From positions 2,000,001-2,064,000 of the forward strand of contig NZ_CP009913.1 of the NCBI RefSeq assembly GCF_000785515.1: a DNA stretch of 64,000 nucleotides. Direction: 5' to 3'. The notes under the pieces were generated by a model. It had not been told where the DNA came from and ran no database searches. It saw only the letters and a program-made list of their open reading frames with translations. This document shows positions 1 to 10,088 of this stretch, piece by piece. The translations under genes and the position numbers were made by a program. Source of the stretch: Streptococcus salivarius (GTDB taxonomy: Bacteria; Bacillota; Bacilli; Lactobacillales; Streptococcaceae). Position 1 is the first letter of the stretch. Each line of letters starts with the position of its first letter.

Positions 1-196
1 TGTGTCATCCATTGTTATGCGGTATTAGCTATCGTTTCCAATAGTTATCCCCCGCTACAAGGCAGGTTACCTACGCGTTACTCACCCGTTCGCAACTCAT
101 CCAAGAAGAGCAAGCTCCTCTCTTCAGCGTTCTACTTGCATGTATTAGGCACGCCGCCAGCGTTCGTCCTGAGCCAGGATCAAACTCTCATTAAAA
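1..196 (-). rRNA. 16S ribosomal RNA, 5' end (partial)
   Basis: Read on the minus strand, the segment ending near 196 gives the universal 16S start (TTTAATGAGAGTTTGATCC followed by TGGCTCAGGACGAACG). The gene runs off the left edge, so only about the first 195 nt are present. It heads an rrn operon transcribed leftward, away from tgt. The 5' boundary is placed by analogy with other streptococcal 16S genes. Confidence 0.97.
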
Positions 197-307
197 ACTT
201 TAATAATTGTTCGAGCGTTAACTCATTACCGTCGTCTGACGATTTATTCTTGTAAATTGACAGGTTATAATTCTTCTATCATAACCCTGCACTTGGTTTC
301 TTATTCA

Positions 308-319
308 GTTCTCAAAGGT
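308..319 (-). promoter_or_regulatory. rrn leader boxA-like antitermination element
   Basis: On the minus strand the rrn leader contains ACCTTTGAGAAC followed by TGAATAAG. This matches the boxA-type motif found between the promoters and 16S in low-GC Gram-positive rrn leaders, where NusB/S10 bind. The assignment rests on motif and position only. Confidence 0.55.
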
Positions 320-346
320 CTTTGTCTCTCTTAAGACAACTTCTAT

Positions 347-375
347 ATTCTAGCAAATCTAGAACACCTTGTCAA
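347..375 (-). promoter_or_regulatory. rrn promoter, proximal
   Basis: On the minus strand, TTGACA (370-375) and TAGAAT (347-352) are 17 bp apart. This is the 16S-proximal member of three tandem promoters. Confidence 0.85.
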
Positions 376-434
376 CACTTTTTTGAAGTTTTTTTACTTC
401 TCGTGTCTGCTGTCTCTCGCGAAACAGCTTATTT

Positions 435-463
435 ATAATATCATCTCTGGCCTGTCTTGTCAA
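435..463 (-). promoter_or_regulatory. rrn promoter, middle
   Basis: On the minus strand, TTGACA (458-463) and TATTAT (435-440) are 17 bp apart, about 88 bp upstream of the proximal promoter. Confidence 0.82.
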
Positions 464-526
464 TAACTTTTTTAAAGTTTTGGAACCTTTTCAAGTTTGT
501 GGCAAGTCAGTTAAGACAACTTTTAT

Positions 527-555
527 ATCTTAACACCCAAATCAATGCTTGTCAA
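527..555 (-). promoter_or_regulatory. rrn promoter, distal
   Basis: On the minus strand, TTGACA (550-555) and TAAGAT (527-532) are 17 bp apart. The sequence just after its -10 (AAAGTTGTCTTAA) is nearly repeated after the proximal promoter (GAAGTTGTCTTAA), so one promoter unit probably arose by duplication. The tgt terminator lies immediately upstream. Confidence 0.78.
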
Positions 556-567
556 TAGGTTTTTTCA

Positions 568-597
568 AAAAAATAAAGCAGTACAATCGTGTACCGC
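568..597 (-). terminator. tgt terminator
   Basis: On the minus strand a hairpin GCGGTACA-CGAT-TGTACTGC is followed by a T-rich run. It separates tgt from the rrn promoters. Confidence 0.8.
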
Positions 598-609
598 TAA
601 ATAAGTCAT

Positions 610-1752
<1,143 letters not shown>

Positions 1753-1915
1753 TTATACTCCTTACATTAGGAAAAACAGTCCTAAGTATTTTTTAGTAAG
1801 TGGTCATTATCCACAACCGCTTTAGTTTATCAAAAATTACAAGAATTGTCAGCTCTATATTTTCAAACTTTTGGATGAATAACATCAAACATCAACACTA
1901 TCATTTATAGCAAAA

Positions 1916-2664
1916 TCATAACCACCCGTCTAACGGGTGGTTTGATCAAGGGCTATAAGCCCATAATACCAGCCAGCGCCTAAAGACGCTGGCTTTCACT
2001 TTGTTCAAGCCTTATTGCTTTTGACTCGTCACAAGCCTCTCAAAGAGGCATTCGCATTACTTACCATTATCCCTAAAGGGATTTTCATATTCTTTAACGC
2101 TTAATTTGTCCAAAACGATATCATGCTTCTCTTGTTCCTGGATATATTTCTTAATTGTGGCTTCATTAAGTCCTACCGTACTTACATAATATCCTTCTGC
2201 CCAAAAATGTCTGTTCCCAAATTTATATTTTAAATTGGCGTGTTTATCAAACATCATTAAGGCACTTTTACCTTTTAAATATCCCTTAAAACTAGCTACA
2301 CTCATTCGTGGTGGAATACTTACTAACATATGGACATGATCTGGCATTAAGTGGCCTTCTATTATTTCAACGCCTTTATATTGGCATAGTCTGTGAAAAA
2401 TCTCTCCCAGACTACTCCTATATTGATTATAGATTATTTTTCGTCTATACTTAGGTATAAATACAATGTGGTACTTACACATCCATTTTGTATGTGATAA
2501 ACTGTGACCTTTTTGCGCCATAGTCTCAACTCATTTCGTTTTACAATTGGCTTGAACACCTATATTGTAACTCGTTTAGAGTGTTTTTGTTATGACGGTA
2601 TAACCTTCGATGCGCACCCGCATAGCGGGTGGTTTATTTGTTTCGCACCTTCGGAGCGAAACAG
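1916..2664 (-). mobile_element. IS200/IS605-type insertion sequence
   Basis: A single-gene element carries the transposase at 2057-2521. Its ends lack terminal inverted repeats but hold subterminal hairpins, as expected for IS200-type elements. A perfect hairpin (AACCACCCG...CGGGTGGTT) sits at about 1919-1943, a related one (CACCCG-CATAG-CGGGTG) near 2615-2631, and another (GTTTCGC...GCGAAAC) at about 2640-2663. The transposase is intact, so the copy may be active. Exact cleavage points cannot be fixed from one copy. It lies between tgt and rpmH. Confidence 0.8.
2057..2521 (-). CDS. tnpA: IS200-type HUH transposase TnpA
   Basis: This is a 154-residue Y1 transposase of the IS200/IS605 family, which cuts and rejoins single-stranded DNA. 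The HUH motif is visible as PDHVHM (His62, His64) and the catalytic tyrosine as Tyr126 in IKKYIQEQ. The N-terminus (KYHIVFIPKYRRK) is typical of the family. The length is complete and no frameshift is seen. No accompanying TnpB gene is present, so this is the TnpA-only IS200 form. Confidence 0.93.
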   Translation of the reverse strand: MAQKGHSLSHTKWMCKYHIVFIPKYRRKIIYNQYRSSLGEIFHRLCQYKGVEIIEGHLMPDHVHMLVSIPPRMSVASFKGYLKGKSALMMFDKHANLKYKFGNRHFWAEGYYVSTVGLNEATIKKYIQEQEKHDIVLDKLSVKEYENPFRDNGK

Positions 2665-2691
2665 ACTTAAAGTCACATAAAATAAAAACAA

Positions 2692-2720
2692 AAAGCAACA
2701 GTCTCGAGCACTGTTGCTTT
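2692..2720 (-). terminator. rpmH terminator
   Basis: On the minus strand AAAGCAACAGT and ACTGTTGCTTT form an 11-bp stem around a 7-nt loop, followed by a T-rich tail. Confidence 0.85.
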
Positions 2721-2730
2721 CAATAATGTC

Positions 2731-2865
2731 TTAAGCTGAAAGAACTTTACGTCCTTTACGACGACGAGCTGCAAGAACACGACGTCCGTTTTTAGTTGAC
2801 ATACGGTGACGGAATCCGTGTTTACGTTGACGACGGATTTTACTTGGTTGATAAGTACGTTTCAC
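2731..2865 (-). CDS. rpmH: 50S ribosomal protein L34
   Basis: This 44-residue protein is too short for most gene finders. Read on the minus strand it starts [18 protein letters not shown] and ends [10 protein letters not shown], with the arginine/lysine-rich composition and conserved RTYQPSK and HGFR motifs of bacterial L34. The start codon is GTG (2863-2865) behind AGGAGG. It has its own promoter (2940-2968) and terminator. In many Firmicutes rpmH lies beside rnpA; here rnpA-yidC-jag is 1.5 kb away, with the TetR/flavoprotein pair in between. Confidence 0.97.
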
Positions 2866-2939
2866 GTTGAATACCTCCTGATAGATTTTCGTATTCGTTT
2901 AGCCGGCTATTTTTGATCAGTTACTAAACATACCATACT

Positions 2940-2968
2940 ATTTTATAGCAATAGCTTAATCTTGTCAA
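2940..2968 (-). promoter_or_regulatory. rpmH promoter
   Basis: On the minus strand, TTGACA (2963-2968) and TAAAAT (2940-2945) are exactly 17 bp apart, upstream of the GTG start of rpmH. Confidence 0.85.
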
Positions 2969-3060
2969 GAATTACTTAGATATTAATTTCATTATATCTT
3001 CGATGCCCGAAGGCTAGTGATAACTGTAAACTACAATGCCGTTCCTATATCATCGCTTGC

Positions 3061-3624
3061 TCATAACCTTCTTGCTAGTTTAGCTATTTTCTTGAGTACC
3101 TCTTTTCGCTTATAATCACTCATATACTCAACGGGTGAAACCTGGGTAACTTTGACCGATTTAATACCACAAGGTTTTAGGACTTGAAATTTTAGGACTT
3201 TGCAATAATCTTGAACTAAAGGTAGAACAATCTTTGGTGTATTGTGGGTTGTAATAATCCAAGCTTTCCCAGTCAATTTACCATCCAATCCACGGGGTGT
3301 ATTTTCATAGGCAAAGCCAGCAACAAAAACGCGTTCAATAAATCCTTTCAAGATAGCTGGCATTCCACTCCACCAAGTTGGAAAAATAAAAATCAACTGA
3401 TCTGCCCAAGTTATTAAATCTCGATAGTCTTTCATAGCTACATCGTGCGCTAAGTCTCTTCTCCTATGTGTTGTATCAAAACGTAAAATAGGATCGAACT
3501 TTTCTTTATACAAATCTAGAATCTTTAACTCATGTTTAGACGATAAATTTTCTTTAACAGTCTCTAGTATAGAGGCATTGTAGCTCTTGTCGTTTGGATG
3601 GGCGTAGATAATTAAGGTTTTCAT
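3061..3624 (-). CDS. NAD(P)H:quinone oxidoreductase-like flavoprotein
   Basis: This 187-residue protein has the flavodoxin-like fold of the NAD(P)H dehydrogenase (quinone) / KefF / YwrO family. It begins MKTLIIYAHPNDKSYNASIL (FMN phosphate-binding loop) and has FIFPTWWSGMPAILKGFIERVF near 100-120, the family signature around the flavin. It probably reduces quinones or other electrophiles in the cytoplasm. Its ATG overlaps the stop of the upstream TetR gene (ATGA at 3621-3624), so the two are translationally coupled and TetR is the likely regulator. The substrate is unknown. Confidence 0.85.
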   Translation of the reverse strand: MKTLIIYAHPNDKSYNASILETVKENLSSKHELKILDLYKEKFDPILRFDTTHRRRDLAHDVAMKDYRDLITWADQLIFIFPTWWSGMPAILKGFIERVFVAGFAYENTPRGLDGKLTGKAWIITTHNTPKIVLPLVQDYCKVLKFQVLKPCGIKSVKVTQVSPVEYMSDYKRKEVLKKIAKLARRL

Positions 3625-4217
3625 TGTTTAGCTCCTTTAACATAGATGTCTAACATAGTACTAACAGTCTCTTCAATAGTATTACTATTGAAATTATCAC
3701 CAATGGGACTCCTTACCAAAACAGCTAATCCAGTAATAAAACTCCAGATATGAACTAATATTTCTGTCTCACTACCAGAAATGTTCATTTCACTTTTTAG
3801 CTTCAAAACCACACTCTTAAAGTGCTCAAACCCTGGTAAATGGGCATTAACAGAGATACTGTCCCGAGTGAGCTCCATATAATTGAAAGGAAACTTAATA
3901 AACAAGGCCTCAAAACTATTTGTTTCTTTTTGAGCAAATTCCACAAAATTGCAGCCCATTAATACTAATTGACCTCTTACATCAAGCGAAGAGTCTACCC
4001 CTTGTGTCAGATACTTCAAAAAGATCTCAGATAAATGCTCCAAAACTACCTGAAGATAGACATCCTTATTTTCAAAGTGCTTATAGGGTGCCCCATGGGT
4101 GACCCCACATCTTTGAGCCACCGTTCGGATAGATAGTTGATTGACACCTCTTGTTCTTATCTCCTCGACTCCAGTTGCGATTAACTTTTCCTTCAATTCA
4201 GCAGTATTACGTTTCAT
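3621..4217 (-). CDS. TetR-family transcriptional regulator
   Basis: This is a 198-residue TetR regulator with an N-terminal helix-turn-helix (IRTVAQRCGVTHGAPYKHF) and a ligand-binding C-terminal domain. The start is the ATG at 4217 (MKRNTAELKEK) behind AAAGGGAG; an upstream in-frame extension has no ribosome site and overlaps the promoter. Its promoter has a dyad (4237-4281) suited to autoregulation. It is coupled by ATGA overlap to the flavoprotein gene, suggesting a small inducible detoxification or stress operon. The inducer is not evident. Confidence 0.88.
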   Translation of the reverse strand: MKRNTAELKEKLIATGVEEIRTRGVNQLSIRTVAQRCGVTHGAPYKHFENKDVYLQVVLEHLSEIFLKYLTQGVDSSLDVRGQLVLMGCNFVEFAQKETNSFEALFIKFPFNYMELTRDSISVNAHLPGFEHFKSVVLKLKSEMNISGSETEILVHIWSFITGLAVLVRSPIGDNFNSNTIEETVSTMLDIYVKGAKQ

Positions 4218-4236
4218 TTTGACTCCCTTTCCATCT

Positions 4237-4292
4237 AAGTAGACAGTGGTTACTTTTAAACAAAGTATACACCGTCTACTTTTAGTTGTCAA
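4237..4292 (-). promoter_or_regulatory. Promoter and operator of the tetR-flavoprotein operon
   Basis: TTGACA (4287-4292) and TATACT (4264-4269) are 17 bp apart on the minus strand. An inverted repeat, AAGTAGAC (4237-4244) and GTCTACTT (4274-4281), flanks the -10; one arm lies in the -35/-10 spacer. Binding there by the encoded TetR protein would block RNA polymerase. Autoregulation is inferred. Confidence 0.7.
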
Positions 4293-4322
4293 AAAAACTA
4301 GCCTTCAAATAAGACTAGTTTC
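4293..4322 (-). terminator. Hairpin between tetR promoter and jag
   Basis: On the minus strand AAACTAG...CTAGTTT is followed by a T run. It lies downstream of the jag stop codon and so would terminate the rnpA-yidC-jag transcript. Confidence 0.7.
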
Positions 4323-4346
4323 TGTAAGCAATAAACGCTATTTTAA

Positions 4347-5390
4347 TTATACCTTTGTCACAACAACGTAACGATTAGGATCGTCCCCTTCCGAGTGACT
4401 TTCAACACCTTCAATTTGAGAAAGTGCCTTATGGATAATTTTTCGTTCGCTATTCGTCATTGGATCCATAACGTACTCTCGACCTGTTTCTTTTACTTTA
4501 GCTGCCATTTTTTCTGCTAGATCAATCAAAGTCTCTGTGCGTTGCTCCAAATAATCACGAACATTAAGAACAACACTAAAACGTTTAGAATGACGATCGT
4601 GCAAATAATTTTGCGCTAAAAGTTGTAAAGACTTGAGAACCTTACCATGATAACCAATAACACGACCAGGTTGGTCTGTTTCAATCTGAATAATAATATT
4701 GCGGCGATTGTGACTAACCTCTAGGCTAGCATCAACATCCATTTCATAGATAATTTTTTCGAGATAAGATAAAACATCGTCTGCAGCCGCTTGAATATCT
4801 TCTAAATTATTTTCAGAAGACTCATCTGTACTAAACTCAGATGCCACAAATGAACTGAAATCTCCTTCAGAAGTTTCCGAAGTCTGAACTTGAGCCACCG
4901 GTTCTAGTTGGGGCTCAAGCGAATTTGCCATAAATTCTGTAGCATCCTCTTCCGATGACTCACGTTTAACAGATAGAGGAATAATTGTTGCCTTTGGTTG
5001 CTCCTGTTTCTTATCTGGCAACTCTTCACCAAGGGTCTCTGTAGACACTGGTTGCTTTAAGTTTTCTTGTGCAATTTCCTTACTATCTGAAACCGTAACG
5101 AGTTTTGTCACTTTATTGAAAGCAATCGTTTCGTCTTTTGGACTTGCGACAGAATCGTCTAATTGTTTTACAGCATCAGGAGCCACTTTAACGGTGTTTT
5201 GATCTGCTTCGTGAGCTATCTTTTCATTTATTGGTTCAACACTAACTCGAGCTGGTTTCTTTCCGAACCCTAGAAAACCTTTTTTCTCACGAGAAATCAC
5301 CTTAATATGAGCCTTCATACGGGGTAAATTAAGATCTTTCAAACCTTTTTCGATAGCTTGTTCGACTGTTCGTCCAGAATAGACAACCAT
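4347..5390 (-). CDS. jag: RNA-binding protein Jag/KhpB
   Basis: This 347-residue protein has three parts. The Jag N-terminal domain (about 1-52) includes KKGFLGFGKKPARV. A long acidic, low-complexity linker follows (about 55-205). The C-terminus has a KH domain (RRNIIIQIETDQPGRVIGYHGKVL) and an R3H domain ending DDPNRYVVVTKV. KhpB proteins bind RNA, often with KhpA, and affect cell elongation and division in streptococci. It follows yidC by 11 bp, the usual rnpA-yidC-jag order. Confidence 0.95.
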   Translation of the reverse strand: MVVYSGRTVEQAIEKGLKDLNLPRMKAHIKVISREKKGFLGFGKKPARVSVEPINEKIAHEADQNTVKVAPDAVKQLDDSVASPKDETIAFNKVTKLVTVSDSKEIAQENLKQPVSTETLGEELPDKKQEQPKATIIPLSVKRESSEEDATEFMANSLEPQLEPVAQVQTSETSEGDFSSFVASEFSTDESSENNLEDIQAAADDVLSYLEKIIYEMDVDASLEVSHNRRNIIIQIETDQPGRVIGYHGKVLKSLQLLAQNYLHDRHSKRFSVVLNVRDYLEQRTETLIDLAEKMAAKVKETGREYVMDPMTNSERKIIHKALSQIEGVESHSEGDDPNRYVVVTKV

Positions 5391-5401
5391 AATAAGCCTC
5401 C

Positions 5402-6208
5402 TTATTTACGTTTATGCGCCTTTTTCTTGGCACGACGAATCTTAGCTTTACGTTCTTTTTCTTCCGCTTCCAAACGATTACGTTCTTCAATGATTTTAAA
5501 CGGATTATTAAAAACCAAAATCTGAACAACTTGGAAGGCGTTCGAAACTGCCCAGTAAAGTGCTACCCCTGAAGAAATCTGAGTTCCAAACCAGAAAATA
5601 AAGATTGGAAGCATGATATTCATAACAAGAAGCATTGCACTACGATCTTTAGCTGCCTTATTTGTCAACCAAGTTGAAAGGAAGGTGAAAGCAGCCGCCA
5701 AAATCGGAAGAATAAAGTAAGGATCTTTCTGACCTAGGTCAACCCAGAGGAATGTTCCTTCTCGCAACTCTGGCACTCGTGTGAGCGCTCCATAAAGAGC
5801 CATCAAAATAGGAAATTGGATCAAGAGAGGAACGAAGCTTGCGTAAGGATTTACACCATGCTCTTTATAAAGATCTTGTTGTGCATAAGCAAGAGCTTCA
5901 CGATTCTCGCGTCCAGGATACTCACTCTGCAAGCGACGTAACTCTGGCTGCAACTCTTGTAGTTCACGGCTTGACTTAATTTGGCGATTATAAAGAGGAA
6001 TCATTACCGCACGAATTAAAATCGTGAAAATAATAATACCTAATCCAATAGAACCACCAAATGAGAGCCCTTGAATAGCCTTCCCAAACATTAAAATAAG
6101 ACGTTCCCAAAGGCCTGTGGAGTGACTTGTAACATCACTTCGTCCACACGCGGACAAAAGCAAGAGAGCTCCTGCACCTAAAACAGATATATTAAGTTTT
6201 TTCTTCAC
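5402..6208 (-). CDS. yidC: Membrane protein insertase YidC (lipoprotein form)
   Basis: This 268-residue YidC/Oxa1-family insertase helps integrate and fold membrane proteins with or without Sec. The start is the GTG at 6208 behind AAAGGAG, giving [22 protein letters not shown], a lipoprotein signal peptide with lipobox LSAC. Five membrane segments follow, including [20 protein letters not shown] with the conserved arginine of the hydrophilic groove. The C-terminal tail is strongly basic ([18 protein letters not shown]), as in ribosome-binding YidC2-type paralogues. It lies between rnpA and jag. Confidence 0.94.
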   Translation of the reverse strand: MKKKLNISVLGAGALLLLSACGRSDVTSHSTGLWERLILMFGKAIQGLSFGGSIGLGIIIFTILIRAVMIPLYNRQIKSSRELQELQPELRRLQSEYPGRENREALAYAQQDLYKEHGVNPYASFVPLLIQFPILMALYGALTRVPELREGTFLWVDLGQKDPYFILPILAAAFTFLSTWLTNKAAKDRSAMLLVMNIMLPIFIFWFGTQISSGVALYWAVSNAFQVVQILVFNNPFKIIEERNRLEAEEKERKAKIRRAKKKAHKRK

Positions 6209-6323
6209 TAAAAACTCCTTTTTAATACGATAAAGAACTGCTTCGCTTCCATTCATTAAGAGTATCTCAAAAATCAGGAGTGATTTTAGTTTATCCTACA
6301 ATGTAAAGAAGCAAAATAATTTT

Positions 6324-6659
6324 TTAGTCCTTATATAACTTTGCTATTTTTAAGACATGAACGAGATTGCTATAAATGTCTTGATAACTTAAGTCTTCGA
6401 CACCTTTACGAGCAATAACGACAAAATCTTGATGTTCTAACTGAGATGACATGTCCATCAGTGCATGTCGTAGACGACGTTTTACCCGATTCCGAGTAAC
6501 CGCATTACCAAGACGCTTACTGACTGACAAACCCACTCTAAAATGAGGCAGATCACGATCCAGACAGTAGACAACAAATTTCCGATTAGCAACACTGTGC
6601 CCTGCATCAAATAATGCTTTAAAGTCTTTCTCTTTCTTAACGCGATAAGATTTTTTCAA
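6324..6659 (-). CDS. rnpA: Ribonuclease P protein component
   Basis: This 111-residue basic protein is the RNase P subunit that assists the catalytic RNA in 5' maturation of tRNAs. The family signature [14 protein letters not shown] is near residues 53-66 and the N-terminus is [16 protein letters not shown]. It lies 115 bp upstream of yidC and is the likely first gene of rnpA-yidC-jag. Confidence 0.96.
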   Translation of the reverse strand: MKKSYRVKKEKDFKALFDAGHSVANRKFVVYCLDRDLPHFRVGLSVSKRLGNAVTRNRVKRRLRHALMDMSSQLEHQDFVVIARKGVEDLSYQDIYSNLVHVLKIAKLYKD

Positions 6660-6701
6660 AATGCGACTCCAAACTCAAAATTAGTACTATTATATCATAA
6701 A

Positions 6702-6736
6702 TAGCAAAAAAGCCCAAAACCTTATGGTTAGGGCCT
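6702..6736 (-). terminator. argH terminator
   Basis: On the minus strand GCCC-TAACC pairs with GGTT-TT-GGGC and is followed by six Ts, just after the argH stop codon. Confidence 0.8.
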
Positions 6737-8130
6737 TAGAGACTTATTTTTTTTAGAGCTTTTTGAGCTTCTTTGATTTGCCATTTAACCTGGTCAAAAC
6801 CAGTTCCACCAAGGGAATGACGACGTTCAACAGCTGTATGAGATTTAAGTGTCTCATAGATGTCCTCTTCAATTAAATCTGAAACTTCTTGATAACGTTC
6901 GAGAGGAACATCCTGAAGGTAATAACCAGCTTTGGTACACTCAAGGACAAGTTTTCCAACAATCTCATGTGCTTCACGGAATGGTAGGCCTTTAGATGCA
7001 AGATAATCAGCCAACTCTGTAGCATTTGAAAAATCTTTCTCTGTTGACTCTGCCATATGTTTGTCGTTAACAGTCATTGTATTGAGCATGCCTGCGAGAA
7101 TATCAATAGCGACAGTAATCGTTTCTACCGTATCAAACATACCCTCTTTATCTTCTTGGAGATCTTTATTGTAGGCCAAAGGTAATGACTTCATCACGGT
7201 CAATAATCCAATCAAATTACCATAGACACGACCTGATTTCCCACGAATTAGTTCTGCCATATCTGGGTTTTTCTTTTGAGGCATAATGGAAGAGCCTGTT
7301 GAAAAAGTATCAGATAGAGTTACAAACTTAAACTCGTTAGAACACCAGTTAATGATTTCTTCACAAATACGTGTCATATGCATCATGAGAATACTTGAGT
7401 TTGACAAGAATTCGAGAATAAAGTCACGATCGGAAACAGCATCCAAGGAATTGCTATATGGTTTTGCAAAGCCCATTAAGTCAGATGTCATATTACGATC
7501 AATTGGGAAAGTTGTTCCGGCTAGTGCAGCAGCTCCGAGTGGAGAGATATCCGTATGCTTGATATTAAATTCAAAACGTTCGGAATCACGTGTAAACATG
7601 TTGTAATAAGCCATCAAGTGGTGACCAAAAGAAATCGGTTGTGCATGCTGCAAGTGGGTGTAGCCTGGCATAATTGTGTAGGTATGTTTGTCTGCTAGAT
7701 TGACCAAAGTACCACGTAAATTATCAAGCTTCTCAATAACTTCCACTAGTTTGGCTTTTAGATACAAGTGCATATCCGTTGCCACTTGGTCGTTACGTGA
7801 ACGTGCTGTATGAAGTTTTCCTGCTACTGGTCCAATTTTAGCCGTTAAAAGACTCTCCATATTCATATGGATATCTTCATTGGAAACATCAAATTCTAGT
7901 TTACCAGCCTTATATTCCTCAAGCAGTTCTTCCAAGCCCTGTTTAATTTGCAATGCTTCCTCTTTGGTAATAATCCCTGTCTCACCAAGCATCGTAACAT
8001 GGGCAATAGATCCTTTCAAATCAAACTCTGCCATCTTTTGGTCAAAGGAGATTGAAGCACCAAATTCTTCTACCCATTTTTCAAGACTAGCTTCGAACCG
8101 ACCGCCCCATAGTTTATGATTTTCTGCCAT
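6736..8130 (-). CDS. argH: Argininosuccinate lyase
   Basis: This 464-residue cytosolic enzyme splits argininosuccinate into arginine and fumarate, the last step of arginine synthesis. Signatures are the N-terminal LWGGRFE, the [12 protein letters not shown] region near 110, the YTHLQHAQP segment, and the fumarase/aspartase signature [15 protein letters not shown] near 280. It lies 326 bp downstream of argG, with two terminator-like hairpins in the gap, so it may have its own promoter or be attenuated. Confidence 0.97.
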   Translation of the reverse strand: MAENHKLWGGRFEASLEKWVEEFGASISFDQKMAEFDLKGSIAHVTMLGETGIITKEEALQIKQGLEELLEEYKAGKLEFDVSNEDIHMNMESLLTAKIGPVAGKLHTARSRNDQVATDMHLYLKAKLVEVIEKLDNLRGTLVNLADKHTYTIMPGYTHLQHAQPISFGHHLMAYYNMFTRDSERFEFNIKHTDISPLGAAALAGTTFPIDRNMTSDLMGFAKPYSNSLDAVSDRDFILEFLSNSSILMMHMTRICEEIINWCSNEFKFVTLSDTFSTGSSIMPQKKNPDMAELIRGKSGRVYGNLIGLLTVMKSLPLAYNKDLQEDKEGMFDTVETITVAIDILAGMLNTMTVNDKHMAESTEKDFSNATELADYLASKGLPFREAHEIVGKLVLECTKAGYYLQDVPLERYQEVSDLIEEDIYETLKSHTAVERRHSLGGTGFDQVKWQIKEAQKALKKISL

Positions 8131-8456
8131 AGTTTTATTTTGAAGATTTCCCTACACTGAGATAATCTTCCATCCTTTCTTAATACTTATAACAAGCAAC
8201 GACCTCTTTGGTCACAATAACTTAAATGAAAAAAGCTAGATAGTATTTGTCTAGCTTAATTTGTCTCTCTGGACACTTGTTTTCCTAAAACCAGATCTCT
8301 GTCGTAGTTTATTTAGGCTCGTGACGCCTCTCAGAACGCCTTAACGATAATAATATAAGTTATAAGAAAAGAGTATCAGATGTGGCTCTCTGTCCACTTT
8401 TATCTGATAAGAAGCGTTTTTCTTCTAATAGCCTACTTTTCTTATGTAATCTGTCA
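8131..8456 (-). promoter_or_regulatory. argG-argH spacer with two terminator-like hairpins
   Basis: This 326-bp gene-free spacer holds two minus-strand hairpins. The first (8374-8409) is a two-part stem, TATCAGAT/ATCTGATA enclosing GTGG/CCAC, followed by CTCTTTTCTT, and probably terminates argG. The second (8233-8257) is AAGCTAGA/TCTAGCTT plus T run, located about 100 bp before argH. Between them is an AT-rich TTATAACTTATATTATTATC stretch that could hold a promoter. A second terminator in front of argH suggests attenuation or a short RNA. I see no T-box or known riboswitch motif. Confidence 0.5.
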
Positions 8457-9656
8457 TTAATTGTCAAATGGATGGTTAACTTGTGAATTAACCTGAGTTG
8501 GAAGACCCCAAAGCTTGATAAATCCAATTGCAGCATCCTGATCAAAGCTGTCTGCTGATGTGTAAGTAGCCAAATTTTCATCATACAATGAATTAGCTGA
8601 TTGACGTGCTACTACTTGAGCATGCCCTTTGTAAAGCTTAACTTTAGCGATACCATTAACAACTTTTTGTGTTTCCTTAATATAAGCAATGATAGCTTGT
8701 GTTGCTGGGCTAAACCACAAAGCATTGTAGATAAGGTTTGACAATTCATTTTCAAGAATTGGTTTAAAGTGAGAAACTTCACGTACCAAAGTTAAGTCCT
8801 CAATTTCTTTATGAGCTGTCAAAAGGGCGATAGCTCCTGGACATTCATAAATTTCACGAGATTTGATACCTACAAGACGGTTCTCAACGTGGTCGATACG
8901 TCCGACGCCATGCTTGCCAGCAATAACATTCATTTCTTGGATAAGGTCAGCCAATTTCATTTCTTTACCGTTAAGAGCAACTGGTTTCCCTTCTTTAAAG
9001 GTTACATCGACATATTCAGCTTCATCTGGCGCAGACTCTGGTGAATTGGTAATCCCAAAAGCTTCTTCTGGAGCTTGATTCCAAGGATTTTCAAGAACAC
9101 CACACTCGTTGGCACGTCCCCAAAGGTTTTGATCGACTGAGTAAGGATTATCAAGGTCTGCTGGAACTGGAACACCATTAGCCTTAGCATACTCAATTTC
9201 TTCCTCACGAGACCACTTCCATTCACGTACTGGCGCTACTACTTTAAGACTTGGGTCTAGGGCAGCAATGGCAACTTCGAAACGAACTTGGTCATTACCT
9301 TTACCAGTACAACCGTGAGCGATAGTCGTTGCTCCTGTTTTATGAGCAATCTCAACCAATTTTTTAGCAATGATTGGACGACTAAGTGCTGAAACCAAAG
9401 GATATTTTTGTTCATAGTAAGCGTGAGCTTGAAGTGCTGGAAGCACATAATCTTCAGCAAACTCATCTTTAACATCAAGCACGTATGACTCGACAGCTCC
9501 AACTGTCAAAGCTTTGTCATGGATAAACTCAAGGTCTTTACCTTCACCGACGTCCATACAAACGGCGATAACATCGTAATCTTTTTTAAGCCATGTAATA
9601 GCGACTGAGGTATCAAGACCTCCCGAATAGGCAAGAATAACTTTCTCTTTTGACAT
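8457..9656 (-). CDS. argG: Argininosuccinate synthase
   Basis: This 399-residue enzyme uses ATP to condense citrulline with aspartate into argininosuccinate, the penultimate step of arginine synthesis. The N-terminal PP-loop [12 protein letters not shown] binds ATP, and the conserved [13 protein letters not shown] segment lies near 115-127. Its promoter carries an ARG-box-like sequence between -35 and -10, so arginine repression through ArgR is likely. argH follows in the same direction. Confidence 0.97.
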   Translation of the reverse strand: MSKEKVILAYSGGLDTSVAITWLKKDYDVIAVCMDVGEGKDLEFIHDKALTVGAVESYVLDVKDEFAEDYVLPALQAHAYYEQKYPLVSALSRPIIAKKLVEIAHKTGATTIAHGCTGKGNDQVRFEVAIAALDPSLKVVAPVREWKWSREEEIEYAKANGVPVPADLDNPYSVDQNLWGRANECGVLENPWNQAPEEAFGITNSPESAPDEAEYVDVTFKEGKPVALNGKEMKLADLIQEMNVIAGKHGVGRIDHVENRLVGIKSREIYECPGAIALLTAHKEIEDLTLVREVSHFKPILENELSNLIYNALWFSPATQAIIAYIKETQKVVNGIAKVKLYKGHAQVVARQSANSLYDENLATYTSADSFDQDAAIGFIKLWGLPTQVNSQVNHPFDN

Positions 9657-9718
9657 AATATTTTTCTCTTTTCTTATATTTTCTTGTGGTTGCTATCTCT
9701 ATCAACCTTACGAGATTA

Positions 9719-9747
9719 ATTATATTGCATATTTATTCACTTGTCAA
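9719..9747 (-). promoter_or_regulatory. argG promoter overlapped by an ARG box
   Basis: TTGACA (9742-9747) and TATAAT (9719-9724) are 17 bp apart on the minus strand. The spacer reads TGAATAAATATGCAAT (9724-9739), close to the B. subtilis-type ArgR/AhrC box (CATGAATAAAAATKCAAK). ArgR bound here would sit directly on the promoter. The match was made by eye. Confidence 0.75.
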
Positions 9748-9827
9748 CACTTTTTTGTTATTTTTTTATATTTATTTAGTTTTTATTTGTTTTTACTTAT
9801 TCTTTTGACCTAAAAAAGTGCTTAATT

Positions 9828-9843
9828 CTTAATTTTTATTCAA
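9828..9843 (-). promoter_or_regulatory. Second ARG-box-like site upstream of argG
   Basis: TTGAATAAAAATTAAG on the minus strand resembles an ArgR half/full box about 100 bp upstream of the promoter site. ArgR hexamers often bridge two such sites; that role is inferred. Confidence 0.5.
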
Positions 9844-9869
9844 TTTTATGCAAGAGGTGATGAAAAATA

Positions 9870-10083
9870 AAAAAACACTTTTGAAACTATACCAATAGAT
9901 TCAAAAGCATCTTTAACTAGTTATCTTCTAAAATGCCAAAAGGCCTGTACAAAGTACAGACCTTTTGAACAACAGCATCATCGGTAGAGAACACAACAGC
10001 AATTTTAGATAGAATGAATGAGGGAAATTATTATGTTTAAGGGACTAACTTAAACCATACATTCTTCTTGCTCTCTAACCTTG
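9870..10083 (-). ncRNA. Candidate structured small RNA B
   Basis: A strong extended -10 (TGCTATAAT at 10089-10097) is followed by about 200 nt with no convincing gene; the only ATG frames encode a few residues. The transcript has three hairpins in order. The first is GTTTAAG/CTTAAAC near 10035-10055. The second is a long stem CAAAAGG-T-CTGTAC/GTACAG-G-CCTTTTG at about 9938-9970. The third is an intrinsic terminator CTTTTGAA-CTAT/ATAG-TTCAAAAG plus T run at about 9880-9912. Direct repeats upstream suggest control by the nearby LytTR regulator. Existence and function are inferred. Confidence 0.45.
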
Positions 10084-10088
10084 ATTAC

